A stretch of 64,000 nt of DNA from an uncultured Bacteroidota bacterium (GCA_946186925.1 CAMHPA010000006.1:23221-87220); one strand, 5' to 3'. Shown: positions 9,679-18,439, numbered from the stretch's first letter. Made by a program: numbers and translations. The notes: generated by a model from the sequence alone, not told the origin.

Positions 9679-9694
9679 TCTGCGTGCTATGCGT

Positions 9695-9730
9695 AAAAAG
9701 CCGTCAATGAACAACTTTGGCGGCTTTTTT
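9695..9730. terminator. bidirectional intrinsic terminator
   Basis: A hairpin with arms AAAAAGCCG and CGGCTTTTTT lies between the convergent HMA and aldo/keto reductase genes. It has an A-run on the left and a T-run on the right, so it can serve both strands. Confidence 0.85.
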
Positions 9731-9740
9731 GCCTTACGGC

Positions 9741-10688
9741 CTATCGTTTCCGCACCGCAAATCGGAACACATCGGCGCCCAGAATTGTGACGTTCAGTCG
9801 GTCGGCTTCGGCTTCCAACATTTTGATTTCCGCATCCGAAAGTTTCACATTCACAGCATTATACAACTGCTCAACCTGATAGGCTTTGCGACAGCCGCAT
9901 ATCGGCACAATGCCCTTGCTTGAGCAGAACGACATTGCAACCTGCGGAATGCTGATATTGTGTTGATTGCCAACGCTTTCCATCAGTTCGTAAAGCGGTT
10001 TGAGTTTCTTCTTTTTCCGATTGAAAATCAGTTTCATAACCGATTTTTTCGACTTCGATTTCGGATTGGTCAGCATTCCTTCTTCAAGAACGGCCCACGC
10101 CCAAAAACTGATTCCGTTCTCGCGGCACCAATCGACAAGACCGTTGCGTTCCCAGTCGCGGCACAGAAGGCAGTAGTGGTTCTGCACGCCGTAGAGCGGG
10201 ATTCCCGACGCGTCGAGAATGGATTTCGCCAGGCGGCACTCGTCGAGCGTGAAATTTGAAACGCCAATGTGGCGGATTTTGCCATCGTGGTATAAATCAA
10301 TTATTTCCGACAAATTTTCGCAAATATCATTCGGCAGGTGAAGCCAGTAAATGTCAACGTAACTGCGCCCGAAGTCGGCCAAATCCTTCTCAAACGATTT
10401 TTTGACCTGCCCAGCCTTGTAACGCGCTGTGGGTGTGAATTTTGACGAAATGAGCACATCGCCACAGCCGAATCGGCCAATCATTTTCTGCGCCTGTCCG
10501 AAACCGTAATCTTGTGCTAAATCGAAGACTGCCAAACCTTTAGCCCGCGCGCTGTCAAACGCTTCCTTAATGACGGACTCATCGACGCTCTCGCCGCGCA
10601 GCAATTTGCCGTACAGACTTCCGCCCCACGAATTTGTGCCAACCACACATTTCAGTTGGTTCAGATTGTTGTTTTCTATCTTGCTCAT
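9741..10688 (-). CDS. aldo/keto reductase
   Basis: This 315-residue protein has the aldo/keto reductase layout: 'FDLAQDYGFGQAQKMIGRF' supplies the Asp and Tyr of the catalytic tetrad (about 55-62), 'LISSKFTPTAR' the Lys (about 83), and 'DIYWLHLPND' the His (about 116). It probably reduces a carbonyl with NADPH; the substrate is unknown. 'IPQVAMSFCSSKGIVPICGCRK' matches the C-terminal cofactor-binding part. It stands alone; its promoter carries the TGCAACC palindrome shared with two methyltransferase genes. Confidence 0.88.
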   Translation of the reverse strand: MSKIENNNLNQLKCVVGTNSWGGSLYGKLLRGESVDESVIKEAFDSARAKGLAVFDLAQDYGFGQAQKMIGRFGCGDVLISSKFTPTARYKAGQVKKSFEKDLADFGRSYVDIYWLHLPNDICENLSEIIDLYHDGKIRHIGVSNFTLDECRLAKSILDASGIPLYGVQNHYCLLCRDWERNGLVDWCRENGISFWAWAVLEEGMLTNPKSKSKKSVMKLIFNRKKKKLKPLYELMESVGNQHNISIPQVAMSFCSSKGIVPICGCRKAYQVEQLYNAVNVKLSDAEIKMLEAEADRLNVTILGADVFRFAVRKR

Positions 10689-10712
10689 TGTTTGTTAGTT
10701 TTAAATTTTTAG

Positions 10713-10767
10713 CACAAAAATATGGCGCCGATTCTGCAACCAGGTTGCAAAGTTTCGGCGCCATATC
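10713..10767 (-). promoter_or_regulatory. promoter with TGCAACC palindrome, copy 1 (aldo/keto reductase)
   Basis: Reading the minus strand, a palindrome TGCAACCTGGTTGCA (10735-10749) lies upstream of a good -7 element TATTTTTG. It is framed by GGCGCC on both sides, giving an outer inverted repeat ATATGGCGCC...GGCGCCATAT. The distance from the first TTG of TTGCAA to TATTTTTG is 25 bases, the same as in the copies at 11828 and 34860. Confidence 0.7.
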
Positions 10768-10792
10768 TTTTCACTTTTCAAACTTCTCTGCC

Positions 10793-11116
10793 TTATTTCC
10801 CCTTCCCCGCCTTTCGCAATGCTTCGTAATAGTCGTGGCGCTTCGGATTTTCGGGGAACCAGCCACGCAGAACGCGTTTTTCCTGTGCGAACATTTCGCC
10901 AATGCCCCAAAAACAAGAGAAAGCAAATCCGCTGATTATTGTCGATACGGTCTGATTATCAATGAGTAGCGCCGCTGCGACGCAGGCGAGCCCCACAAAG
11001 AGCCAGAGCCACCAACTGCGTTTTCCCCAGTAATATTCCATTTTAATGACGGCTGGATGGCACAAGCCGATGCTCAAAAAAACTGCCGCGCCAACAATTA
11101 TGCTGCTATAATTCAT
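10793..11116 (-). CDS. DUF4491 family small membrane protein
   Basis: This 107-residue protein has three likely membrane segments (about 3-20, 34-52 and 58-78) and a basic tail. The 'CHPAVIKMEYYWGKRSWWLWLF' region and 'FWGIGEMFAQEKRVLRGWFPENPKR' match the family annotated DUF4491, widespread in gut Bacteroidales. Function is unknown. It stands between the aldo/keto reductase promoter and a methyltransferase, with no obvious functional link. Confidence 0.75.
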   Translation of the reverse strand: MNYSSIIVGAAVFLSIGLCHPAVIKMEYYWGKRSWWLWLFVGLACVAAALLIDNQTVSTIISGFAFSCFWGIGEMFAQEKRVLRGWFPENPKRHDYYEALRKAGKGK

Positions 11117-11161
11117 AGTTTCAGAAATTTTGGCGCAAAAATAGTATTTGAAGCGAAATGG

Positions 11162-11767
11162 CTAAACGTTTTTTGTGATTACCGCCACAGCGCAAGGCAT
11201 CTTGCCTTCAACAAGGTGATACTCAACGTTTTTGTATCCTGCATTTTTGAAAAAAGCCTTGTACGATTCAATGTCGAATTGCTTTTTGAAATTCGCCCCC
11301 GCCTTTTCAAAAATCTTGACAAAAACGTTTTCCTTGCCATTGCTGTATATGTTTATATATGTGGGGATTATAACTTTTCCGCCAGGCTTGCAGACGCGCA
11401 CAAGTTCCGAAATCACGGCTGCGGGATTTTCCAACAAATGAATCACATTTCCTGCCACAACCTTGTCGAAACTGTTGTCGGGGTAATCAATCTTTGTCAT
11501 ATCCAACGGCTTGATTTCCACATTGTTGAACTTGCGCAATTTTTTAGCGGTCTGTTTCAGCATCTTTGGCGAGAAGTCTGTGGCCGTCAGGTGTTTGCAC
11601 TTGGGTGCGATATACACGCTGATTGCCCCCGTTCCACACGCACATTCCAGAACTTCGTCGGTCGTATCTATCTGTTCTGCAACTGTTTTGCCCGTGTTGG
11701 CATAAACTTTTCCGTTGTAGGTGTTCTCAAAAAAATCGTAGGCGAATGCCACTTTGTCCCAAAACAT
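11162..11767 (-). CDS. class I SAM-dependent methyltransferase
   Basis: This 201-residue protein has a methyltransferase-11 type Rossmann core: motif I 'VLECACGTGAISVYI' (about 37-51), 'LTATDFSPKMLKQ' (post-I) and 'FDKVVAGNVIHLL' (motif IV). The small size without an extra domain fits ubiquinone/menaquinone-type or small-molecule methyltransferases. The acceptor is unknown. Its promoter shares the TGCAACC palindrome with the aldo/keto reductase and with the methyltransferase at 34151, which suggests common control. Confidence 0.85.
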   Translation of the reverse strand: MFWDKVAFAYDFFENTYNGKVYANTGKTVAEQIDTTDEVLECACGTGAISVYIAPKCKHLTATDFSPKMLKQTAKKLRKFNNVEIKPLDMTKIDYPDNSFDKVVAGNVIHLLENPAAVISELVRVCKPGGKVIIPTYINIYSNGKENVFVKIFEKAGANFKKQFDIESYKAFFKNAGYKNVEYHLVEGKMPCAVAVITKNV

Positions 11768-11804
11768 AACTATCGGTTTTTAATGTTTTTCTCTTTTTTT
11801 TCTG

Positions 11805-11860
11805 ACGCAAAAATACGGCGCCAACTCTGCAACCGAGTTGCAAAGTGCGGCGCCATATCG
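11805..11860 (-). promoter_or_regulatory. promoter with TGCAACC palindrome, copy 2 (methyltransferase)
   Basis: On the minus strand TGCAACTCGGTTGCA (11828-11842) precedes TATTTTTG, with flanking GGCGCC on both sides. Spacing from the first TTG to TATTTTTG is 25 bases, identical to copies 1 and 3. The gene starts at 11767. Confidence 0.7.
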
Positions 11861-11901
11861 CAGCAAGAGAAAATCAAACTAAAAAGTTCACTGTCAGCCG
11901 T

Positions 11902-12468
11902 TTACTTTAACACTTCCACTTGCTTCTTCTCTAACTTTTCGGCCAGACGCATCGCCAGAATTGCAACGGGAATGGTGAGCAGAAGGACGAAAACGAGCAT
12001 CGGGGTATTGTCGATAACGGGGCGCATCAGGGCGTCGTAGCCAGGGCGCATCTCTTCGACGGCGGCGGCAAGCGAGCCTTCGGTGTCGGTCCACCAGTGG
12101 AAGGTGTAGGCGAAGAACGAGAAGGCCAGCGGCAGGAAACTCAGGCGGACGCCCCGCAGTGTGCTGTAGCCACAACGCCAGCGGACAATCTCGGCGGCGA
12201 CCGTCAGAAGAACAATGCCAACGACGAAAGTTGCATCGGCTTCGCCAGCAATCAGGAACAGAACGAACAAAAAGCCGTTCAGAACCGTGGCCGCGCCAAA
12301 CCGCTGCATCGCGGAAGCGGCGGGAAGATAGACAAGCGCCAGCAACAGCGGCACAACCGCGCCAGCGTACGCATAACACGCGGGGTGAATGAGCCCGCTC
12401 AAACTGCCTGCAATGAATGACAAAAACCAGGCGAATGCCAGTAACGAAATTTTAAAAATTGGTTTCAT
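11902..12468 (-). CDS. small integral membrane protein, possibly MptD/Trep_Strep-like
   Basis: This 188-residue protein has five or six hydrophobic helices and ends in a charged tail ('LAEKLEKKQVEVLK'). The pattern 'YDALM..VI' then a final helix and basic 'KLEKK' tail recalls the MptD/Trep_Strep family of putative ECF-transporter substrate components, but the similarity is only by eye. It is the last gene of the RND exporter cluster, 139 bases after the outer-membrane protein gene. In other bacteria MptD genes sit near TetR regulators and paired ABC transporters, which would suit the regulon proposed here. Treat the family name as weak. Confidence 0.5.
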   Translation of the reverse strand: MKPIFKISLLAFAWFLSFIAGSLSGLIHPACYAYAGAVVPLLLALVYLPAASAMQRFGAATVLNGFLFVLFLIAGEADATFVVGIVLLTVAAEIVRWRCGYSTLRGVRLSFLPLAFSFFAYTFHWWTDTEGSLAAAVEEMRPGYDALMRPVIDNTPMLVFVLLLTIPVAILAMRLAEKLEKKQVEVLK

Positions 12469-12527
12469 TTTTTTGAATTTTAAAAGGTTATTGTTAAATG
12501 TAAACTAGTGATAATCAAATATTTTTC

Positions 12528-12577
12528 AACCGATTCAATCCGATTTTAGCAGATACCCTTTTCGGATTAAATCTGTT
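12528..12577. repeat. degraded CTAACCGATT hairpin repeat, copy D
   Basis: 'CAACCGATTCAATCCGATTTTAG' style sequence followed by 'TTCGGATTAAATCTG' resembles one and a half arms of the hairpin family. It is followed directly by 'ttgtctg..gtccgttgtc' simple repeats, which recur near 25610 and 51010. Confidence 0.4.
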
Positions 12578-12607
12578 GTCTGAAGTCCGTTGTCTATTGT
12601 CCATCGT

Positions 12608-13834
12608 CTAAAAACTAAACTTCGCCTTAACAAAAATCTCGGAATTGTCCTTATACATCGCGAACATTCCAGCGTCGGCGCGGAACCAGTCGTAGCCAGC
12701 GGTGAGCGATATTTCGTCGGTCAGGTTGTAGTCGGCGTTGAATCGAATGAAGAAGGCCCCGTTGTTGGCGCAGTCGAAGCGGCCGTAAGCCGACAACTTC
12801 AAAGTGTTGCGCAACAGGGCTTTACTGATATTGGCCGTTGCCATTCCCGCGTTGCGGTAGCACTCTGCAAGGGCGGTGCCGCCATCGGTGTAGGTGTGGC
12901 AGTATTGCGCCATCAGCGTCCAGTCGTTGCCAGGGTACCAGTCGATTCCAATGAGCGCAAGTGCCTGATTACGAAGCATCGGCGCCGACCGATAGCCAAT
13001 GAACGACAACTGTTGGTTGAAATATCCAGCCACTTCGGCGCGGACCACAAACTTGCCCACCGAAGCCGACGCATCGGCGCCAACCATCGTCATTCGGTGG
13101 TGGTGGGCGGCAACAGCCAGTGTGCCGTCGGGGTTGAAGCCTGTGAGTTGGAAGGCGGGCATCTTGTTCCACGTGCGCAGGACGCAGAGCGAGAAGTCGA
13201 TACCGCTCATATAGGCCGACACGCGCCCGCCGAACTCACTGTTTTCGAGCCGTTTAGCGGGTTTGCGGTCGTCCATCGCGCAGTACATTCCGCCCATTGC
13301 GATTGCCCACGGGTTGACGCTGTCGGTCGGCAGGTTAAAAAATTCGGGCACGGGCACCCAAATGGCTTCGGCTTTCACAGCCATATTGCTGTAATTCAGC
13401 CGAATGGCGTTCACAGGAATGCGAATATCATCGTAGTCTTCGGCCAAAAATTCGGTGTAGTCCATCGGCGAGATAATGTCGGTGACCTGCAGGCCGTCGG
13501 CCACGCCCCACGTGACAATCTGCTTGCCCGCTTTTATGCCCCAATTGCCCTGACTATGTTCAAGATAGGCTTCGCGCAGGTGCAGCCCAGTCTCGTCTTC
13601 GAGAATCGGGTTGTAAATGGCGTTGAGCGACACAAAGCCCGTTGTTGAGCCTTTCTCAAGGCCGCTCTCAAGGCGCGCGCACGTGCGGCTCGACATATAG
13701 TTCCACGGGTCGCTGCTGCGAACGGCGTGGTAGGTGTAGGCAAAACCCTTGTATTTGAATTTCAGCCCGTTATCGTCGTCTTGCGCCATTACTGCGAATG
13801 GCAGCAAAAACAGTGTGAGTAGGATTGGTTTCAT
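12608..13834 (-). CDS. outer-membrane beta-barrel protein of the RND cluster
   Basis: This 408-residue protein has a signal peptide ('LFLLPFAVMAQ', about 1-17) and barrel-like strands, ending in 'EIFVKAKFSF', a standard outer-membrane terminal strand. The stretch 'LREAYLEHSQGNWGIKAGKQIVTWGVADGLQVTD' is the DUF1302-like motif seen in barrels that accompany MMPL/RND pumps and LolA-like proteins. I infer that it forms the outer-membrane end of the export route. It lies 104 bases after the lipoprotein-sorting-like gene. Confidence 0.72.
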   Translation of the reverse strand: MKPILLTLFLLPFAVMAQDDDNGLKFKYKGFAYTYHAVRSSDPWNYMSSRTCARLESGLEKGSTTGFVSLNAIYNPILEDETGLHLREAYLEHSQGNWGIKAGKQIVTWGVADGLQVTDIISPMDYTEFLAEDYDDIRIPVNAIRLNYSNMAVKAEAIWVPVPEFFNLPTDSVNPWAIAMGGMYCAMDDRKPAKRLENSEFGGRVSAYMSGIDFSLCVLRTWNKMPAFQLTGFNPDGTLAVAAHHHRMTMVGADASASVGKFVVRAEVAGYFNQQLSFIGYRSAPMLRNQALALIGIDWYPGNDWTLMAQYCHTYTDGGTALAECYRNAGMATANISKALLRNTLKLSAYGRFDCANNGAFFIRFNADYNLTDEISLTAGYDWFRADAGMFAMYKDNSEIFVKAKFSF

Positions 13835-13866
13835 AGTTAAATGTTTAGTTGAAAGTTGAACGGGTT

Positions 13867-13909
13867 GAACAGGTTTAAATCGTTATATAGTTTAAACTTG
13901 TTCAACAGC
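13867..13909. repeat. 16-base-arm inverted repeat between cluster genes
   Basis: GTTGAACA-GTTTAAA and TTTAAAC-TGTTCAAC form a long hairpin in the gap upstream of the outer-membrane protein gene. A further direct copy of 'GTTTAAACTTGTTCAAC' follows just after. No T-run follows on the minus strand, so it may be an mRNA-stability or processing element rather than a terminator. Confidence 0.6.
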
Positions 13910-13938
13910 GAAGCGTTTAAACTTGTTCAACTTCCGAA

Positions 13939-14712
13939 TCAAAGCCCCTTTTCCAACTGATTGACTGTGAAAATGTTATCGTTGACAGGTTGGTCGTACT
14001 TGTAGGCCTTGAAAACCAGATTGGTCTCGTGGTTGGTCTGCACGTTTTTCATATTCATTTGGCCGATAGTCCAGAAACCGTCAATCTGTTTCACGTCGGT
14101 GCAGACGAGCAGGCGGTGCAGTTTGTCGAGTTTGTCGTAATACTCAACGCGGACGGGAATCAGGCAGTCTTTCCGAATCCACGAAACGCGCCGAGTGTAG
14201 ATTTCGCCCGTGGTGTTGGGCACCGATTGCAGCACCCAACAGGCCTGACCGTCAATGGTTTCCTCGCGCAGCAGCGTGTGAGTGTCCTCGTCGGTGTTGC
14301 GGTGGCCCATATCGTCGTAGGTGAAGTCGGTGCCCATAAAATAGTCGGTTTTCGACGACGAGCCGCTGATTCGGCGCGTCTTTTTCATTGCGGGCAGATA
14401 GAGCCACTTGTCATCGTCGCGGTCGATTTGGTCGTATTCCCAGGTCAGGAAGCCAGTGCCCTTCACGTCGCCAGGGTAAAGGAAGAACATAATGGTTTTG
14501 CGGTCTTTGCCGTAGTCTTTGGCAAACGATTTGAGTTCGCGGACGCGCTTGCTGCCGTTCTTGTTGACGAGCATCAGGCTCATCTCGCAGTAGCGGGTGT
14601 CGCCGTCGGGGCGGTTGTGGACTTTTTCGGCAATCTCGCGGCCAGTCAGGTTTTGCGCCGACATTGTGGCAGTGGCCAGCATTGCGGCAATGATTGTTGC
14701 TATCTTTTTCAT
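13939..14712 (-). CDS. outer membrane lipoprotein-sorting protein (LolA-like)
   Basis: This 257-residue periplasmic protein has a signal peptide (about 1-19, 'ATATMSAQ') and the family signature '[21 protein letters not shown]', '[20 protein letters not shown]' and '[22 protein letters not shown]'. This is the LolA/MucB-fold family that is usually encoded with RND/MMPL pumps and is thought to carry a lipid or lipophilic cargo across the periplasm. It lies between the pump (247 bases upstream, with a hairpin repeat in the gap) and the outer-membrane barrel. The cargo is unknown. Confidence 0.85.
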   Translation of the reverse strand: MKKIATIIAAMLATATMSAQNLTGREIAEKVHNRPDGDTRYCEMSLMLVNKNGSKRVRELKSFAKDYGKDRKTIMFFLYPGDVKGTGFLTWEYDQIDRDDDKWLYLPAMKKTRRISGSSSKTDYFMGTDFTYDDMGHRNTDEDTHTLLREETIDGQACWVLQSVPNTTGEIYTRRVSWIRKDCLIPVRVEYYDKLDKLHRLLVCTDVKQIDGFWTIGQMNMKNVQTNHETNLVFKAYKYDQPVNDNIFTVNQLEKGL

Positions 14713-14790
14713 TTTCTTATGATTTTTGATTTTCGATTTTTGATTATCGCACAGAAGACACTGAATACACTGATTATCACTGTTTTTTCT

Positions 14791-14854
14791 CTAACCGATT
14801 TTATCAGATTCAAACCGAATCGGTAATCGGATAAAATCGGATTGAATCGGTTAG
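14791..14854. repeat. CTAACCGATT hairpin repeat, copy B
   Basis: A nearly complete hairpin with ends CTAACCGATT and AATCGGTTAG and internal ATTTTATC/GATAAAAT arms. It sits in the 246-base gap between the RND pump and the LolA-like gene, within the presumed transcript. The 'tctgtg..tgtgcgaaa' phrase follows near 14910. Confidence 0.65.
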
Positions 14855-14958
14855 CGTTTTTTTTCAATCGATTATTTATGATTTATTGTCTTGATTATTA
14901 GTAAAATCTGTAAAATCCTGTGTTCTCTGTGTCATCTGTGCGAAATATGAGTTCTAAT

Positions 14959-17313
14959 TCATTTTTCACGTTCCTCGCCGAAGACTTTGAAGCGCCGCAT
15001 CACGATTGGCGAAATGAACAAATCGGCGAACAGGGCGGCCACAAGGCCCGCGGCGGCTAGAATGCCAAGGTCGCGGAAGTTGTTGGCGGTTGACGACAGG
15101 AAGCCCAGGAAGGTGGCGGTGACAATCACCGTCGACATCACCACCGCAACGCCAATCACACGGAAGGTGCGCAGAATGGCGTGCCGATAGTTGGCTCGGC
15201 GGTCGAACTCAAGGTGCGCGTGGTTGACAACGTGAATGGTGTCATCGACGGCCAAACCAAGCACCATCGGGATTACAATGGCTGTGACCATATCGAGCGA
15301 ATAGCCGAACCAGCCCATCACGCCGCCCACAAAAATGATTGGCGCAAGATTCGGAATCATCCCCACAAGGCCCAGTTTCACGTTGCCGAAGGCCAACATC
15401 AGCAGCAAACCCACAATGAGCACCGAAATGAGCAGTGACCACATCTGCCCGCGAACCAGATATTGCTGCATTACAGTGAATTGCGGCAGATTGCCCACGG
15501 TTGAGATAACCGCATCGGGGAACAATTGCGCGGCGTATGCCTCAAGGTCGTCCATATTGGCCTCAACCTCGGCCGAGTTGTATTTGGTTATCTCGACCTG
15601 AAGACGCAACTTACTGTAGTCATAATCAATCCAATAGTTGGTTTCCGAGCCGCCCGCGTTCTCGTAGAGCAAGAGCAGTTGCGCCACCGCGTCGCTGCTT
15701 TCGGGAATGCGGTAGAAGGCCTGATTGTTCTCGTTCAGCGTGCGGTTCATATCCTTCAGAATTGGCAGAATTGAGTAATGGCGCTTTGTAAGTACGTATG
15801 TTTCAACGCGTTTCTCAAGCAGTTCGAGTTTGCGCAGCGTTTCGGGCTGTTTGGCCTCGTCGGCGTTGGGCAACGCCACAAGCAAGTCGTACGAGTACAT
15901 TGAGCCGATTTCCGACTCGCTAACGTTTAGCAACTCATCGACATACGGCACCTGACGGCCCATTGTCTTCTCAACATCGAAAGCGGGCTGAATGCGATAA
16001 ACGGCTGACGCACAAACGATTGCCAGCACGCACGAAACAATCATAATCTTGCGGCTGTGCGACAGAACCCACTCGCCCAGACGTTGGAACCAGGCGTCGG
16101 CGCGGCCCTCAATGGTGTTCACAAACGACTTGCGCAGGCGAATGTTCTTTCGTCCGAACGAGTAGATTATCGGTGTGAAAATCAGGCAGGTAAGCACCAC
16201 CGAGACAATGCACAGCGACGAGTTTATGCCAATGGCCTTCATCGGCACAATCTTCATCGCCACAAACGAGAGCATTGCCGCAATGGTGGTGATTCCAGAG
16301 AACATCACAGGCCAGCCCGTCTCGGTCACGGCCTCGGTAATGGCCCGCAGGCGGTCGCCGTGCTGAACCAACTGCGTGCGGAAATAGTTGTAAATGTGAA
16401 TGTTGTAGGCGATTGAAATGGCAAAGCACAGCACCACAACCGACAGCGTGGCGGCCGAGTCAATGTAGAGCCCCGTCCAGCCAATCCAGCCGAAAGCCAT
16501 CAGAATGCTCATTATGGTGGTGGCGATTGGCATCAGAATTCCGCGCAGCGAGCGAGTGACCACGGTCATTATTATAATGCCGATAATCAGCACAATAACC
16601 AGCATCATCGCCATTTGGCCGTGCATATACTCGTTCTTCTCGTACGACATATACGGCATTCCCGACGCGTGCGGGTGTAGGCTCGCGTACTTGGGCTGCG
16701 AGCATATTTCCTTCGCCTCGCGGCCAGTCATCAGGTCGGGCGCCTCGTTGGTTTCGGCCTTCCACACCGAGTCTTCGGGGAACGGCCGCAACTTCACCAT
16801 AATCCACGACATTGTGCCGTCCTTCGAGATTAGGCGCTGAGCCAGTTCGGGCTTCGAGTAGGCGGCCCGCTTAATGGCGGCCATGCCCTCGGCGTCGTCG
16901 GGAATCACATCGGGCACAATCTGCCCAAGTTCCATACCGTCGTCGGTGCCAACCATAAACTCAAGGTCGGTGAGCGACGTGATTTTCTCGGAATACGACA
17001 GGCTGTCCATCAGATTGTTGCTCAACTCGCGAATGAGTTCCAGATTCTGTTTGGTGAACAGTCCGCCGTCGTTCTGAACCAGCACGGCCACGTAGTAGTC
17101 GTTGCCGAAAATGGCCTTGAACTCGTCGGTTTTCTCGAGCATCGGGTCGCCCTCAACAAAATAACTGTCCCACGACGTCTCGAAATAGATTCGTTTAAGT
17201 CCCATTGCCGACAACACAAAGATTGCGGCAAACGCCAGCACCGTCAGCAGGCGGTGACGCAGATTCCACTCTGTCAGAGCGCGGAATCGTGAATTGATTT
17301 TCTCAATGTTCAT
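14959..17313 (-). CDS. RND/MMPL family exporter
   Basis: This 784-residue protein has the two-fold repeated RND plan: TM1 near residue 20-38, a periplasmic loop ('YFETSWDSYFVEGDPML'), five clustered TMs around 230-385 ('LVIVLIIGIIIMTVVTRSLRG'), a second loop, and five TMs near 620-775 containing 'GLAVDDTIHVVNH', the proton-relay Asp pair. It is of the short MMPL/HpnN class rather than the AcrB class and would export a lipophilic substrate. It heads the cluster with the LolA-like and barrel genes. The promoter at 17640-17688 carries the same operator as tetR and the ABC pair. Confidence 0.9.
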   Translation of the reverse strand: MNIEKINSRFRALTEWNLRHRLLTVLAFAAIFVLSAMGLKRIYFETSWDSYFVEGDPMLEKTDEFKAIFGNDYYVAVLVQNDGGLFTKQNLELIRELSNNLMDSLSYSEKITSLTDLEFMVGTDDGMELGQIVPDVIPDDAEGMAAIKRAAYSKPELAQRLISKDGTMSWIMVKLRPFPEDSVWKAETNEAPDLMTGREAKEICSQPKYASLHPHASGMPYMSYEKNEYMHGQMAMMLVIVLIIGIIIMTVVTRSLRGILMPIATTIMSILMAFGWIGWTGLYIDSAATLSVVVLCFAISIAYNIHIYNYFRTQLVQHGDRLRAITEAVTETGWPVMFSGITTIAAMLSFVAMKIVPMKAIGINSSLCIVSVVLTCLIFTPIIYSFGRKNIRLRKSFVNTIEGRADAWFQRLGEWVLSHSRKIMIVSCVLAIVCASAVYRIQPAFDVEKTMGRQVPYVDELLNVSESEIGSMYSYDLLVALPNADEAKQPETLRKLELLEKRVETYVLTKRHYSILPILKDMNRTLNENNQAFYRIPESSDAVAQLLLLYENAGGSETNYWIDYDYSKLRLQVEITKYNSAEVEANMDDLEAYAAQLFPDAVISTVGNLPQFTVMQQYLVRGQMWSLLISVLIVGLLLMLAFGNVKLGLVGMIPNLAPIIFVGGVMGWFGYSLDMVTAIVIPMVLGLAVDDTIHVVNHAHLEFDRRANYRHAILRTFRVIGVAVVMSTVIVTATFLGFLSSTANNFRDLGILAAAGLVAALFADLFISPIVMRRFKVFGEEREK

Positions 17314-17368
17314 AATTGTATTTATTTAATGTTTAGAAGTTTAGAGTTGAGAAGGTTGAGTTTTTTCT

Positions 17369-17432
17369 CTAACCGATTTTTGCCGATTCGAACCAAAAAA
17401 CATATCGGACAGAATCGGGTTGAATCGGTTAG
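17369..17432. repeat. CTAACCGATT hairpin repeat, copy C
   Basis: CTAACCGATTTTTGCCGATT at one end mirrors AATCGGGTTGAATCGGTTAG at the other. It lies 56 bases upstream of the RND start codon, within the leader transcript. Confidence 0.65.
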
Positions 17433-17530
17433 ATATTTTTCATTGTTCATTGCAGATTGTAAATCTGTGTTATCAGTGCGATTTTTTCCGTTGGTTCCGT
17501 CGTCCAAAAACGAACAACATTCAGAATCGT

Positions 17531-17608
17531 TCACAAAAAAAGGGACCCGTTTCCGAGCCCCTTTTCCTGACTATTTAAAATCAAACTATGGTGTATTTGT
17601 TTTGCCAT
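17531..17608 (-). CDS. possible 25-codon upstream ORF in the RND leader
   Basis: An ATG lies six bases after the conserved GCGTTC leader box, in the same place as the tetR start codon relative to its own box (four bases). The 25-codon frame runs through the terminator-like hairpin and stops just after it. The ABC-pair leader has a 10-codon ORF (MYRQTSRILN) in the matching place. This could be a regulatory leader peptide, or the ATG could be incidental. Confidence 0.3.
   Translation of the reverse strand: MAKQIHHSLILNSQEKGLGNGSLFL
17534..17565 (-). terminator. terminator-like hairpin in the RND leader (possible attenuator)
   Basis: On the minus strand AAAAGGGGCTCGGAAACGGG is followed by TCCC and a run of seven T. 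The same hairpin, with a GGACTCGGAAACGGGTCC core, stands in the leader of the ABC pair at 27494-27526. In both cases it lies between the operator-promoter and the first structural gene, where a terminator would block the operon unless read through. Confidence 0.6.
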
Positions 17609-17614
17609 TAAACT

Positions 17615-17688
17615 GAACGCTGTACGTTTTTAAACGCTGCAAAAATCAGCCGTAAAACGCAAATGGGCAATCCCCATTAGTTGGGATT
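17615..17688 (-). promoter_or_regulatory. operator-promoter of the RND cluster (TetR-type palindrome, copy 1)
   Basis: On the minus strand the palindrome AATCCC-N8-GGGATT (17669-17688) overlaps a TTG, followed by 20 bases and GATTTTTG (17640-17647), a one-mismatch match to the Bacteroidota -7 element. A conserved leader box with ACGTACAGCGTTC follows. The same arrangement with identical spacing occurs at 19362-19410 and 27599-27647. Confidence 0.75.
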
Positions 17689-17726
17689 TGCAGTGCGGGG
17701 CAATGGCAAGTTGGGGGGATGTGTGC

Positions 17727-18134
17727 CTACAACGATTTCAGACATTCATCGACAAGCAATGATATTTGCGATATAAATGCCTCGCAACGTGGATATAGGG
17801 AATCGGCCGTTTCTTTGTTGTGGGTTAGAAAATCTTCGTAGTCACCAGCCGTACGCTTCGAGAACAGTATACTGTAAAACTGCCCTTGTTCTTTCGGAAT
17901 TTTCCCTGTCAACACAAAATGAAGCCCCAATTGCTGCCGCACGCCTTCGTGCGATTTAACTTGTATTCCGTTGGCAACCAACAACGCGCTAACTGCATAA
18001 TAACAAGCATAATACATTCTGTTTACAGCAGTATTGTAAAATCCATTTTCAATATGGCTTTGGACTTCGGCCAATGTGGTTCGGGCGTTTTCCAATCGGT
18101 ACAACACAATATCTTTCCGCTCATCGTTTGTCAT
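17727..18134 (-). CDS. HEPN domain protein (putative toxin of MNT-HEPN pair)
   Basis: This 135-residue protein is a compact HEPN helical domain: 'AVNRMYYACYYAVSALLVANGI' and 'KSHEGVRQQLGLHFV' are the usual family landmarks (about 36-75). HEPN proteins of this class are often RNases whose activity is blocked by nucleotide transfer from the partner MNT enzyme (type VII toxin-antitoxin). The gene overlaps the MNT gene by four bases (ATGA), as expected for a co-translated pair. A defined RX4-6H motif could not be settled by eye, so RNase activity is uncertain. Confidence 0.85.
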   Translation of the reverse strand: MTNDERKDIVLYRLENARTTLAEVQSHIENGFYNTAVNRMYYACYYAVSALLVANGIQVKSHEGVRQQLGLHFVLTGKIPKEQGQFYSILFSKRTAGDYEDFLTHNKETADSLYPRCEAFISQISLLVDECLKSL

Positions 18135-18439
18135 AACGCAACGCCCTCTTTTTCAATATTTTCATACAATGGTGTTTTGCGTTTTCCCCAATCATTTTTT
18201 GGCAAAATGATAGGATTTATGGCAATACCATATTGTAATTCAATAGGATACAATTTCGAGAACACTTTTTCTTCGTCCGAAAGATTCACCTGCTCTGAAT
18301 CTAACAGAATTAGCAAATCAATGTCGGAATTTTCACGGGCATCGCCACGCGCCTCTGAACCAAACAGCCTGACATCCATTGCGTAAGGAAGCCCCCGCAA
18401 AGCCGTCTTTATTGCCGATGTAACATTCGCCCGTGTCAT
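18131..18439 (-). CDS. MNT-type nucleotidyltransferase (putative antitoxin)
   Basis: This roughly 102-residue protein has the minimal nucleotidyltransferase motif 'LFGSEARGDARENSDIDLLI' (GSx10DxD). It is expected to transfer AMP to the HEPN partner. I use the ATG at 18439, giving MTRANVTSAIK, rather than the track start at 18502, since the added 21 residues look like untranslated leader. The gene comes first and overlaps the HEPN gene. Confidence 0.85.
   Translation of the reverse strand: MTRANVTSAIKTALRGLPYAMDVRLFGSEARGDARENSDIDLLILLDSEQVNLSDEEKVFSKLYPIELQYGIAINPIILPKNDWGKRKTPLYENIEKEGVAL

Larger units (their letters stand above)
17314..17726. other. long leader and promoter region of the RND cluster
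   Basis: This 413-base gap contains, in minus-strand order, the operator-promoter (17640-17688), a conserved leader, a 25-codon upstream ORF (17531-17608), a terminator-like hairpin (17534-17565), a 'tctgtg' phrase, hairpin repeat copy C (17369-17432) and then the RND start. The plus-strand ORF 17329-17616 in the track overlaps these elements and is not considered coding. Confidence 0.65.
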